Origin: Triangularia verruculosa
Lineage: Eukaryota > Ascomycota > Sordariomycetes > Sordariales > Podosporaceae
DNA: 64,000 nt
Direction: 5' to 3'
Assembly (NCBI GenBank): GCA_033296885.1
Contig: MU863906.1
Location: 220,855 to 284,854, forward strand
Under the pieces are notes generated by a model. That model ran no database searches. It saw only the letters and a list, made by a program, of their open reading frames with translations, and was not told the DNA's origin. Of this stretch, positions 45,501 through 55,803 are shown piece by piece. The translations under genes and the position numbers were made by a program. Numbering within the stretch: the first letter of the stretch is position 1; each line of letters opens with the position of its first letter.

Positions 45501-46022
45501 AAGCTGCTTTACATCACGCAGGTGGCCAAGTATCGGCTGAACGTGCAGCCGTTTGCGCAGACGCAGGCTTTTCTCAGGGGGTTGAAGATGGTGATTGAGC
45601 CGGGATGGCTGAGCATGTTCAACCAGAACGAGCTGCAGAGGCTGGTGGGAGGTGACAGCGGCGCGATCGACGTGGATGATTTGAGGAGCAACACGGTGTA
45701 CAATGGACCCTACCAGATTGGAGACGACGGCCAGGAGCACGGGACGGTGAAGCTGTTTTGGGAGGTGATGAAGGAGTTTGGGGACGAGGAGAGGAGGGAG
45801 GTGCTGCAGTACGTGACGAGCACGCCGAGGGCGCCGCTGCTGGGGTTCAGCCAGTTGTTCCCAAAGTTTACCATCAGTTATGGCGGGGCGGATGAAGAGA
45901 GGCTGCCGAGCGCGAGTACGTGTGTGAACCTGCTGAAGCTGCCGAGGTATTCAAGGAAGGAGGTGTTGAGGGAGAAGTTGCTGTATGCGGTGAAGAGCGG
46001 GGCTGGATTTGATTTGAGTTGA
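42553..46022 (+). CDS. HUL5: HECT-type E3 ubiquitin ligase, HUL5/UBE3C class
   Basis: Two exons, 42553-43231 and 43288-46022 (intron 56 nt), give 1137 aa. The ligase takes ubiquitin from an E2 onto a Cys and then to substrate; yeast Hul5 works with proteasomes and on misfolded proteins. Near the N-terminus is an IQ-like motif (AAKRIQKVWRGSQTRQKI), characteristic of the UBE3B/UBE3C branch, followed by a helical middle part. The HECT domain starts around residue 770 with VIPFDKRVIIFREFINLDK, includes GIDGGGVTKEFLTSV and AGRMIGKCLYEGILINVVFA, and ends with LPSASTCVNLLKLPRYS, where the Cys is the thioester residue. An acidic insert (AEPEEEGSRESAEEEDQE) lies just before the domain. The final LLYAVKSGAGFDLS is the usual C-tail. 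No key residue is missing. Confidence 0.94.
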
Positions 46023-46150
46023 GCCGAGGAAAGGGAAATGTTATTTAGAATCGAAGCGGATATACATATTCTATGAAGATTTAATGAATGCCTGCCTGCC
46101 TCTGTCTACTTGAACAGGCCCCACCTTGTGCAGCGGTTGACATGGAGGCT

Positions 46151-46180
46151 CCACCAATGACGACAGCGGGGTATAAAAGG
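46151..46180 (+). promoter_or_regulatory. CCAAT and TATA boxes before the PTPA gene
   Basis: CCACCAATGA at 46151-46160 contains a CCAAT box, and TATAAAAGG at 46172-46180 is a strong TATA box, about 103 bases before the PTPA ATG. The distance fits a short leader. Confidence 0.45.
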
Positions 46181-46282
46181 TCCCCTGTTACGCCCACCAT
46201 GTTGCTTGTCTCAACCCGATAGCTTTATGCTTTTACACGATAATTCTGCAATCTACGCGTTTGAGGTTATACACAACAAACC

Positions 46283-47835
46283 ATGGAGCCACCACCGCCG
46301 CCCCCTTCTCAACCCTCATCATCGTCAACAACGACGACAGCCCCACTCCCCCGCCTCGAAATCCTCACCTCATCACAGCTCTCCTCGACTAGCTTCGGCC
46401 CCCTGCAGAAACGCATCAACTCGGGCGCGGATGTGACCTTCTTCCACACGTCCAAGGCGTACAGGGACGTGATGGTCTGGGTGATGCAGCTGAACCACGC
46501 CATGATTCCGCGCTCTTCCCCGGACACCGCCAGACCGGTGTCGTACCCGTTGACCCCTAACAGGAAAGAGTGGTCTGCTCCGGTGAGGAAGCTGCGGGAG
46601 TTGCTTGCGAAGGCGGAGGGGTTGATGGCGGAGGCGCCGCCGGAAGAGAACAAGAATAGGAGGTTTGGGAATGGGAGCTGTCGGGTTTGGCATGGGTTGT
46701 TGGGGGAGCGGATTGGGGGGTGGGTGGGGGGGCTTTTTGATGATGAGGAGATAGACAAGAGGGTGGGAGAGGAACTAAAGGGGTATTTCATGGGCAGCTG
46801 GGGGGATAAGGGGCGGTTGGATTACGGGACGGGGCATGAGTTGAGTTTTTTGGCTTTTTTGGGGGGGTTGTGGAAGGTGAGATATTTTGGGACGGCTGGC
46901 GAGGAGGAAAGGGAAGATGGGGAGGTGGAGAGGGAGATTGTGACTGGGGTTGTTGAGCCGTATGTATTTGCCTTGAATATTATGTGTGAAAGAGGTTGCT
47001 AATGGTTGTGATTAGGTACCTGGAAGTGGTGAGGAAGTTGATCACGACGTACACCCTTGAACCGGCGGGGTCGCATGGGGTTTGGGGGCTGGACGACCAC
47101 TCGTTTCTGCCTTATATTCTTGGCTCTGCGCAGTTTACTCGGCCGATACCATCCTCTTTGCCGGATTCGCCCACGCCGGTCGAGGGGTCTTGTCCCGGGG
47201 CGCCGAAGCCGGCTAGTGTGACGAATAAACAGACCGTGGTGGACTACCGGGGGATAAACATGTACTTTGGCGCGATTGGGTTTATATACGATGTGAAGAA
47301 GGGCCCGTTTTGGGAGCACAGCCCGATGTTGTTTGACATCAGCGGGATTAAAGATGGGTGGGGGAAGATCAACAAGGGGATGGTCAAGATGTACAGGGCA
47401 GAGGTGCTGGGGAAGTTCCCGGTGGTGCAGCACTTTGGGTTCGGGGGGTTGTGGAGGTGGGAGGAGGATCCTGAGCTGGCCGCGGAGGGAGGAGGGGCGA
47501 GTGTTCATGTGCAGAGTCAGCCTCAACAGCAGGACCAGACGGGAGGGACAAAGGCGCCGTGGGCAATGGTGGGAGGGCCATCAGGCGGGCAAGTAAGCAT
47601 GCCACGACCAGACAGCGGGATGTCAACACCGACAGGGTTTCCCGGGAGACAAACTGGGCTGTCGCCAGCGCCGACGGGGTTCCCAGCAAGAGGAGGACAA
47701 GTGCCCATGCCGAGGGGCGGGATACCAAACACAGGACCCATGGAGCAGACGAGCTTTCCCAGAGGTGGGGGGATGCATGATAGAGTTGGCGGAAATCAGT
47801 TTAGTGTAACCAAGGCTCCGTGGGCAAAGGACTAA
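46283..47835 (+). CDS. RRD1: PP2A phosphatase activator (PTPA, Rrd family)
   Basis: Two exons, 46283-46959 and 47016-47835 (intron 56 nt), give 498 aa. PTPA proteins are peptidyl-prolyl isomerase-like chaperones that load metal into and activate PP2A-type phosphatase catalytic subunits. Recognisable segments: SFGPLQKRINSGADVTFFHTSKAY near residue 40, YGTGHELSFLAFLGGLWK near 190, and the signature HGVWGLDDHSFLPYILGSAQ after the junction, then KGPFWEHSPMLFDISGIKDGWGKINKGM. The N-terminus is Pro/Ser/Thr-rich. The C-terminal ~130 residues form a Gly/Pro/Gln-rich tail with TKAPWA near its start and again at the very end. That long tail is what I associate with the Rrd1 rather than the shorter Rrd2 form in filamentous fungi, so the symbol is tentative. 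Confidence 0.9.
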
Positions 47836-48202
47836 AAGCCTCAATGGATTCACACGTACCTAGAAGTTAGATATTGGCCGTACAAAGATAAAGATACCCA
47901 GTTATATACTCCCACATCCAACTAAACAACAATAAAAACACGCTTGCTCGCATTTAACACAATATACCACTCAAACTACACTCATATTTCGCCATCAAAA
48001 AACCCCCCCTTTCATTACAAACTCCATTTCAAGACCCATCCTCCAACAAACATCAAAAGAGTGAGCGAGGGAGAGAAAACTGATAATATATACCTTGCCT
48101 CCAAAACAAACTCCGCTCAGTTTTTATGCTCATCAAGTCATCAATCCGCTTATTCTAACACAAACCCTTCAATAAAGTTCAATCCATCCAAGGCCACGAC
48201 TT
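47836..48202. other. convergent intergenic region
   Basis: 3' UTRs of the PTPA gene (plus) and the universal-stress gene (minus). A/C-rich on the plus strand; nothing else seen. Confidence 0.5.
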
Positions 48203-50517
48203 CTAATCAATCTTTGCCTGCGCCAAACTTCTCGCCGTCGGGTTGTTGATATTGTTCACCTGGTGCTGGCTCGCCCCGGCAGCCATCTTCTTGTACTTGC
48301 TCTGTTTCCTCAGCTTCTTCCTAGCCACCATCACCGGAACCGAGCTCTTGGTCACCAGGTAGTTGGAGAATGATCCAAGTATAACTCTGTTTTCCGTGTT
48401 AGCAATCACTACCGCAATTTGTATGGGAGAAGTGGTAACTTACCCCTTGAGAGCACTCCTCCCCCGACTCCCCAGAATCACCAATGTCGGGCTCACCAAA
48501 TCAATCACCTCGGTGATCAAATGTTTGGGATTTTTGCAGTGCAGCACCTCCACAATTACCCTCACCTGCAGCCTCGTCTTCCTCAGCAGCTTCATCGCCC
48601 GATCACCAATGTCCTTCACCGCCCTGTACCTCTCTTCCTCGGCCTTGCTCCTCTCCAGACTCGACGGCGCAGGGCTCAGGCTTGCCTCGCTCGCCTGGTG
48701 TCCCAACGGTGAAATCCTCAGCGGCAGAGCGGTCCCTCCCGGAGTAGCTGGCTGCTTGGTGTTGTTTGCCACAGCCGTGATGGCAGCCGCCTGTTCTTTC
48801 ATCGCCTTTGACTCGTCTGGCACCTGGGAGTTAGGATTGGCCTCGATTCCGGCATCCTCGTCCACGCAGTAGATGGCGAGAAGGGTATCGCCGTCCCTGA
48901 GAACAGTTCCAATAGCCCATTCCAGCGCGTGCGTAGACTCATCGCTCATATCCGTCGCAACCAGATATTTCCTGGCGGGCCGGTGTTCCTCCTCGGCGTC
49001 CTTGACAAGCTTGGCATAGTCGCCTCGGGTGATGATCTGGATCGTCCTGTGTGACTCAGGCGTCTCCATGACCTGCGTCATAGCAAAAGACATATTCTGT
49101 GCTCGCTTGATGTCCGATATATCTTCCTCTGTGTCGGTATACATTGGAGTGTGTGTTCCGCTAGGCGGCGAGTCAAAGCTAGTCGCTGGGTGAATTACGT
49201 TCTTGCCGCTGTGCTTTACACGTTCTTTCTCTCCGGATGGATTCGTGACAGTGATCGAAGGCTCATCCAGCAAGGACCTGTATTTGCGAGCTGGCTGAGA
49301 AGAAGCAACATGGATCCCTGTGACATTTCGAGTTCATGTTAGTCAACGCATCCCAGTATTTCATGGAAGTGACAAGTGAATATCAGCAAACACCTACGTT
49401 CTTCCTCCGCAGCAGCCAGCAAGCTCCGCGCCTGCCGCTTAGCCTCCGGTGATTCCGAGTTGCCCTGCGGCTTCTTATCAAAGCTCCGAGCTGCCTTCCT
49501 ACCACGCTCATCCTCTTCCGACGAATTCCCTCCGCTGTCTTCACTGCTTTCCTCGACAAACTCGCCATTGGGGCCCAGGTAGTCCTTAGCTAGCCTGCCG
49601 TTGCTAGACGCATCATCCGACTTCTTCTTCCGCCCAAGCTCACCCAGCGAGCCTCCGGACCTAGCCAAGGCGGCATCTGATAAGCGTCGGTATGCGTTGT
49701 TGTAGTCAACAGTCTGGTTATCTCCCAGCATCGCCCGTCCAACAGGGCTGAGATTTCGCCCAAGCAGGGCATTGTGTGGTGAGTGGGAGCGCACCCCTAG
49801 TCGGTTGTTGGGAGACTTGGATTTGTTGCCAGCCTTCCCTCTGCTGTAGGATGGTCCAGCGATCGAGTGGCGGCCCCTATCTCCAGGAAGGACCAAGCCA
49901 GATACGTCATTGCCTCTCATAACCTCTGCCATGGCGCTTTGGCGCTTCCCACCCATTGTGACCCTTTTCGGCATGGCCGCGCCCGCATGATTTGTGATGA
50001 TTCCTCCGAACTGGTAGTCGAGTGTAGGGTCGTGTCTAGGGGTGGCTCGCGGCCCAAAATCGGCGGGTCTCATGGTGGCATCGGACATGCTACGTGGATG
50101 GCCGGGTTGGCTTGGGGCAAGGAGACTTCGGGAGCCGGTGTGATCGATTGGTGAGGAAGGTGTGCTGAGTACCTGCTTAGAGTTTGGGGGTGTGTCCACG
50201 TCCAGCATGCTTCGTACTGGCGCGGGAGGAGGTGTGTCGACATCGAGCATACTTCTCACGGGGGCTATCGGAGACGAGGTTTTAGTATAAGTATAAGAGA
50301 AAAGAGGACAGAGAAGGCCAGGAGAAGAAGGGTCGTCACCAATGTCTAACATGGACCGCACCGGAGATCGCGGTGTGAAGGGAGATGGCGCCCGGCCTCC
50401 TATGCTGCTCGGCGCTCTGCTTTGTCGCGATGCTTGAGGGCCCTCGAGCAGCGCAAGCACTTCTCTTCGCTCTTCGTCGAGCATCGCCTCCATCGACATT
50501 GGCTGGTGCCTAGCCAT
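48203..50517 (-). CDS. universal stress (UspA) domain protein with long N-terminus
   Basis: Four exons, 50517-50340, 50264-49398, 49317-48444 and 48386-48203, give 700 aa; the first intron (75 nt) is in frame but its removal is supported by the repeats it would otherwise split. Residues 1-400 are Ser/Pro/Arg-rich and disordered, with three copies of PVRSMLDV/I near the start and scattered RSxSP-type phosphosites. The C-terminal part holds the Usp fold: RKYLVATDMSDESTHALEWAIGTVLRDGDTLLAIYCV at about 470-505, then after a ~100-residue insertion LVSPTLVILGSRGRSALKGVILGSFSNYLVTKSSVPVMVA, which carries the G-2x-G-9x-G(S/T) type ATP-binding loop across intron 3. Fungal Usp proteins of this architecture are uncharacterised; a stress-signalling role is inferred from the domain. 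Confidence 0.88.
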
Positions 50518-51793
50518 GGTGGGCGACTGTTGATGCGTGTTTTGCTGTTCGGTTCAGAGGAGAAAGTGTTGCCAGTCAAGGGCTGTTTGTTTCTATGTAT
50601 GCAGTAGTAGTAGCAGGTAGGTAATGTTACAACAAAGCGGGCAGTCAAATCAACGGTCACGGTTCCGGATCAGATGGGGGAAAAAATGTAGAGCGCTGTA
50701 TTCGTAGTGTAGCCTTGTCAAACAGTCAACAAGTAAAAAAAAAAAATTGTCGAGCGGTCGGTCGGTGTTCAACGGGAAAAGGCAAGAATCCGACACGGCA
50801 TACGGTCTTTGTCAAACGGTCAACCACGATCAGATGGCGGGGCGTCGTCCCGCTGAAGACGCTGCCAAGACGCCCCCGAGAGGAGTCACGACTCGCCCTG
50901 GGGCAGACTGCCAAGCCCCAGCTACCTCACCAGCTGCAGGAATATCGGTGATCTGCGGACAGCTTTGCAGTCTTGTCCCAAAGAGATGCAGTTTGTGATA
51001 TCCTTGCTTGCTCAAGTGATGACCGTTTTTCCTTTCATTCTCCCGCTGATATCTGCTTGTGAGAGCTATAGCGCCCGTCGCCCTGTGGCCTAATCGAATG
51101 ACCATGTGCGGGGTGCTCTGAGAGCTCTGGAATCTGGAAGCTCTCTGTCAAAAAGCCGATGAAAACCAGGTCCGAACAGTGGCACGGTATGTGACGTTTG
51201 ATTTCTAGGGTCGGCCTGGAAGCTTCGCGAGTCCAGAGCAGCAATCAGCCACCCAGCCCAAGTTGGACTTGCATAGCCTCAGCCAGATCCCCTCGATGTT
51301 CCTCACCATGTCCACCTCCCACTGACAAGAGCCGAGAGAAGAACTGCGCGGCTGCTGCATAGACACGGGACAACGTTTCTAGCCGAAGCATACGAGTTCT
51401 ATGGCTCACCTGCCATCTCAGCCCTATGCGACCATCAACTGACTCTGACTTGCATCTTTAGCACATTTAGCGTGTACTCAATCGGTCGATCAGATCTTTC
51501 TGGAAATTTTCCTGGGGCCACCCAACCCAGACTAGGACGATCCCCAGTTGTCAAACAATTGCATATCCCATATCTTCGGGGCTAAAGTTCAAAAATATTT
51601 CCATGATACAAAGGTAATGTACACTTTCAACCACCCAACCTGTTGGTCCTTCTTCCATGCCTGAACCCCCCTGTTTATATGTGTAAAGGTTCATATATCC
51701 CCGTTGATATAACATTTTCCTTCCCCCTCTCTCTGCCGCCGTAACCCCCTGACTCCCAAGAAACCAACCCAACTCATCCCCTCCCCAAAGAAC
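50518..51793. other. intergenic region
   Basis: Upstream of the universal-stress gene (minus) and 3' of the mitochondrial S7 gene (minus). Several short GC-rich open frames on both strands have no protein character. An A-run is present at about 50735-50746. Confidence 0.45.
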
Positions 51794-52775
51794 TTACAAG
51801 AAGTTCTTAATCTGGGCATTCATCAAGTTCGCTCTCGTCGCCGTGCCCAACTTGTGCACCTGCGCCCTCTTATCCCACACATTACTCCTCCCCTCCACCA
51901 CCGCCACAATCTCCTCGGCCACCCTCGTCGGAAACATCTTTCTACCGGACCCCTTGCTCTTCCTCTTTTGTACCGCGTCCAAAATCCACATAAACGCCGT
52001 TCTCCTCCTCTGCCTCGCCGCCAACGGCGCCGGGACTTCCAAATTGCGACCACCACCAGCCAGACCCCTGAATCCTCTAATCCTGACAAGAGGCGCTACC
52101 GAGTCAATGGCGACGCGGAGGTAAGTTACCGGGTCGAGAGGAAGGAAGTGAGGGGCGGGGGAGCCGGGGATGAGAGGGCGGAGGGGGTTGAGTTTGGGCG
52201 GGGGGGAGGTGCGGAGGTAGTTGAGGATCATTGCCATGTCCTATTCTTGACCATCAGTATGACACCTCCAAAGAAAGAAAGTTAAGGGGGTTTTAAAAAA
52301 GAAAAGGGTGGAAATATACCCTCTGCGCCTTGGAAAGCTTCCCATCCTTCATCAACAACCTCGTAACCTGCCCTAACACATCATCATACCGATGGTCCTT
52401 GTGCAGCTCACTCGGCAGCGGCAGACTCGGCAACCCATACTTGTGCCCCTCCTCCTCCGCATCAAACGGGTTCAGCCCGTACGCCACCATCTCCAGCCTG
52501 TTCAGGGCGTTGACATTCTGAAGCTTCTTCTGAGCGGCGGCCGCATCTTGGGACAGCTCCGGGACGAGGTTTGATGGTGGGATCTCGGATGATTTGGGTG
52601 GCTGAGAGTCGGGGGTGAGGTTGTCGGAGTAGAACCGTCTCGCTACTACTGTTACCGGAGCGGCGGCGACGGCGAGGAGTTTCTGAGATAATGGTTGCGC
52701 GGCCGAGGGGGCAGCGGCGGTCCGGAGGGAAAGAGCTCGGAAGGCCGCCGAAGTGAGGTTCAGCCTTGGAGGCAT
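51794..52775 (-). CDS. RSM7: mitochondrial small-subunit ribosomal protein S7 (uS7m)
   Basis: Two exons, 52775-52320 and 52240-51794 (intron 79 nt, phase 0), give 300 aa. It is part of the 3' major domain of the mitoribosomal small subunit. The first ~50 residues are Ala/Arg/Ser-rich without acids, an amphipathic mitochondrial targeting sequence with a likely cleavage near ARRFYSD. The S7 fold is spread over DDVLGQVTRLLMKDGKLSKAQR, DMAMILNYLRT, LAARQRRRTAFMWILDAVQKRK and FPTRVAEEIVAVVEGRSNVWDKRAQVHKLGTATRANL, the last being the most conserved S7 block. Start choice: MPPRLNLT at 52775; the frame is open further upstream but without an ATG. Confidence 0.93.
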
Positions 52776-55398
52776 GGTTCGCTGATGTGTATTGTGGGGA
52801 GAGTTTGTTGAACAAAGGGGAATTGTAAGCGGCAATCGTCAAGATCGCGATCAACCCGGAGCTTCAAAACCACCGTCCAATTCACAGTGGTACCCCCTCC
52901 GTCGTCCAAACGGCTCTCGTTTCTCGAAAAATTGAAACTATCCCGGTGTTTTCCCGGCCTTGGGTTCGGGGTAGTGGGGTGATGCAAACTAGAACTGGTC
53001 TGTGCTTTGAGAAAGGTTAACAACCCCAACCCTTCAGCTTGAAAAACCCCCACTAAGCAACCCCCAAGGCTAGCATCCAGCCCCGCAAAAGAAATGGGGT
53101 GTGTGACCCCCACGAACTGAACCAACGAGCAATCATCGTGAGATGTTCGGCAGTGGTTCTCTGGTTGTGAGAGGGTGGGAAGTCATTGGTCACAGGAGCA
53201 GCTCCCTTCATCATCTACCCCGTGTCCTCCCCCAATTTCCCCGTACTTCCTACTGTCCCTCATCCGAGCTTTTCGAGTCTCGTGATACCAGAGCACAAAG
53301 TCTGGAACCATGCATGGTTACTTTGAAGCTGTCGTGACTAAATCAATCCATTGCCGTCCATTGGTCTACCGCCAATCGCATCTGATGCACCAGGTAACAT
53401 GCCGTCTGCCATGACATGTTGTCCTTCCGGTCGTGTTTCCCACCACCTCGATCCTCTTCCTCTGAATCCACTCGTCGAGATCTCTCTTCATATCTCACAA
53501 GAACAAACGAGGCTGGCAAAGTGACAAGCACCGTGACACCGCGATGACAGCAACTCTTGTCTCGGTCTATTTTCACCGAAATATCTGTAACATATACATG
53601 TCTTCCACTCGCAAAACTCAAACCCCCTTTCGGGACTAGACCAGGAAACATAAATTCCCCTGTCCCGGTGACCACACTGTCACGCGAACACCCACTCCCT
53701 GTCTCCATGTTGCTTCTCCACGTCACAGCGCCTTCAAAACAAAGTTTTCTGGTAGAATCCTTCCTCCTTCAAGCCCCTTCATTGGCCTGAAGGTCGGCTG
53801 CCCTAGCCGGAGCAAATCAACCGCCCTTGTTGTCTTCAGATCCTTCGGCTCAGACCCGACACTGCGGGAACCTTGGTTCGGAGCGGTGTATGTAAGTCGG
53901 ACGCTTGGCATTGCCTATCCTGACCAACCGTCGTCTTCTCCCCCAACCACCTCTCCTTCCCTTCACCTCCTCTTGTCAGTACGTCAAAGATATCTACAGT
54001 TCAAGCGAGCATACGAACATACATACATGCATACAAGCAAACATACGAACAGAAAAAGAGTTTTCTGGAGAAGAAGAAGAAGAAATAATAAATATTAACA
54101 GTCTAAAAAATAAAACAATTTCTTTTCCAGTCTCAATCTTATAAACCAAATAAAAGACGATGTAGAAGCAGATGATCATCAAACTCGAAAACGTGAATGG
54201 GCAAGAAGAAATGACAAATCCAAAACATATCCTCCGCCAATTACCAAGTATATCAATCTCAATCCCAGCCTCCTTGCATTATATCCCAGCCGTCCACCTT
54301 TTTAGGTATATGTTGTTTCAAATCCGTCCTCCGTGGGTCTTCCGAAGCGGTGTGCTGCTGCTTGATTCCCTAGTTTCCTCTGTTGGTTCCGGTGTCGTCT
54401 TTCGGGGGATGATGGTATTCCGATAACGCTTTGAAAGAAAGAAATGCTGTGCTCATGCCGGTTGTAAACTCAAACATCAATACTATCCAGGCCAAGCTCA
54501 AGGTCGCGTTGCCGCAACCGACCAAGGCCAAAGAAAAGTAGACATTCGCAACAAAATCCAGGCAGAAGCCACCAATCTCGCCTTGCTAGCTTGTCCAATC
54601 CATCCCACCAAGAAGCCGCTCCAGAAAGCAGTAGGGAAAGGCAAAAGAAAACAGCCCCAAGGAGGATCCAGTGTTTCTGTTTCCCAATTTCCCATAGCGG
54701 CTCAACAATGATGAGCCGCTGATAAAGTCGCACCAAAACTTCAAGTCTCTCAAGAAAAGCTGTGCGGTCGTATGTGTGCTGTCCGGAATCCTTCCAGCCT
54801 CAACTAACGTCCATCCAGCAATGCCTCAAGCTAAACTTGTGATTGGTGAACCTCCGAGCAGTCTCAAATCATTGTCCAAATCGCTCCAAATAATATTCCT
54901 CCCAAAGAAACAAGCCAAAAGCAGAAAAGTATTAACAATCTGTATCAAAAGCCAAAAATTCCAAGCAAAACATTCTGCGCCAGGTCATGATAGTGAGTTT
55001 CAATGTATGCCGCGTGGCAATGCCGGTTTTCCTCCCCGAAACTCCTCTTGTGTAGTAGGTTGAGTCGAAATAGTAAGCAAGGGTGTGTGTATGAATCGTT
55101 ATTGTACAACGAAGAGGAATGGTCGTGTCGTCAAAAGTGTTAATCCGAAAGTGTATCCCAAAAGATCGAGGTGCGTCGTGGAAAGTTGTTGTGATCGTGT
55201 AAGGAGTGGTGTTGAGAGGGTGTGTGTACTGAGAATTGCAAGACCAGTGCGGGATTTCGAGACCATCTGACTCAGGATATCCAAACAGCGCTCATCGCAA
55301 GGGCCAAGTGGTCCAAGACAGGCGACAGTTTGACAGTCCCCGAGCCCAATCATCAATCTTCATCTCGCCATCAACATCTTGCCGTCGGGTCAATCGGT
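52776..55398. other. long intergenic region
   Basis: 2.6 kb without a convincing gene between the S7 gene and the dsRNA-binding-like gene (both minus). A minus-strand open frame at 53726-53343 (127 codons) and another at 53911-53723 are marginal. A cluster of ACATAC/GCATAC repeats lies at about 54008-54052. Much of 54.2-55.4 kb may be a long 3' UTR. Confidence 0.4.
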
Positions 55399-55803
55399 TT
55401 ACCATCCACTTCGGGTGGTAGAGGGTGAGCTGGGGTTGGAAGAGCCGCCGTTCAGCCAAGTGAGGGCGACCTCGGCAGCATCTTCTTTGGCGTTGTTGAG
55501 GTTCTTGCCATCGTACCAGAACCGGGCACTGATCGTCGATCCGTGAACTGTTACCCTGCTGGACCACGCTGTCCGTCCGCCTAATATCAGTCAGTTTTGA
55601 TATCTCGTTGATTGGACTTTGAAATCACTTACCTCGCCGGTCAGACACCACTTGGAAAACAGGTGCCTGGACTCCAAGGTCGAGGCATGTCTCTATTTAC
55701 ATTGTCAGTTTCAAGATATACGAAACACTTGGCATTTGGAGAATAGCTCACGTGTTAGGCAGTCCTGCCAAGGAGACTTGCTCGAGGAAGTCTTATGCGC
55801 CAT
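55399..55803 (-). CDS. small dsRNA-binding-domain-like protein (97 aa)
   Basis: Three short exons, 55803-55752, 55692-55633 and 55580-55399, with GT-AG introns of 59 and 52 nt, all phase-consistent. The protein is 97 aa (MAHKTSSSKSPWQDCLTQTC...). It follows a dsRBD pattern: an N-terminal helix with CLTQTCLDLGVQAPVFQVV, a strand pair around RTAWSSRVTVHG and ISARFWYDGKN, and a C-terminal helix AKEDAAEVALTWLNG that matches the AKxxAAxxAL signature of the family. The basic KKxAK of canonical dsRBDs is replaced by NLNNAKED, so RNA affinity may be weak. It would bind double-stranded RNA or act as a dimerisation module; no other domain is present. The exons are too short to show as a long open frame. 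The neighbouring gene-poor DNA gives no functional hint. Confidence 0.7.
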
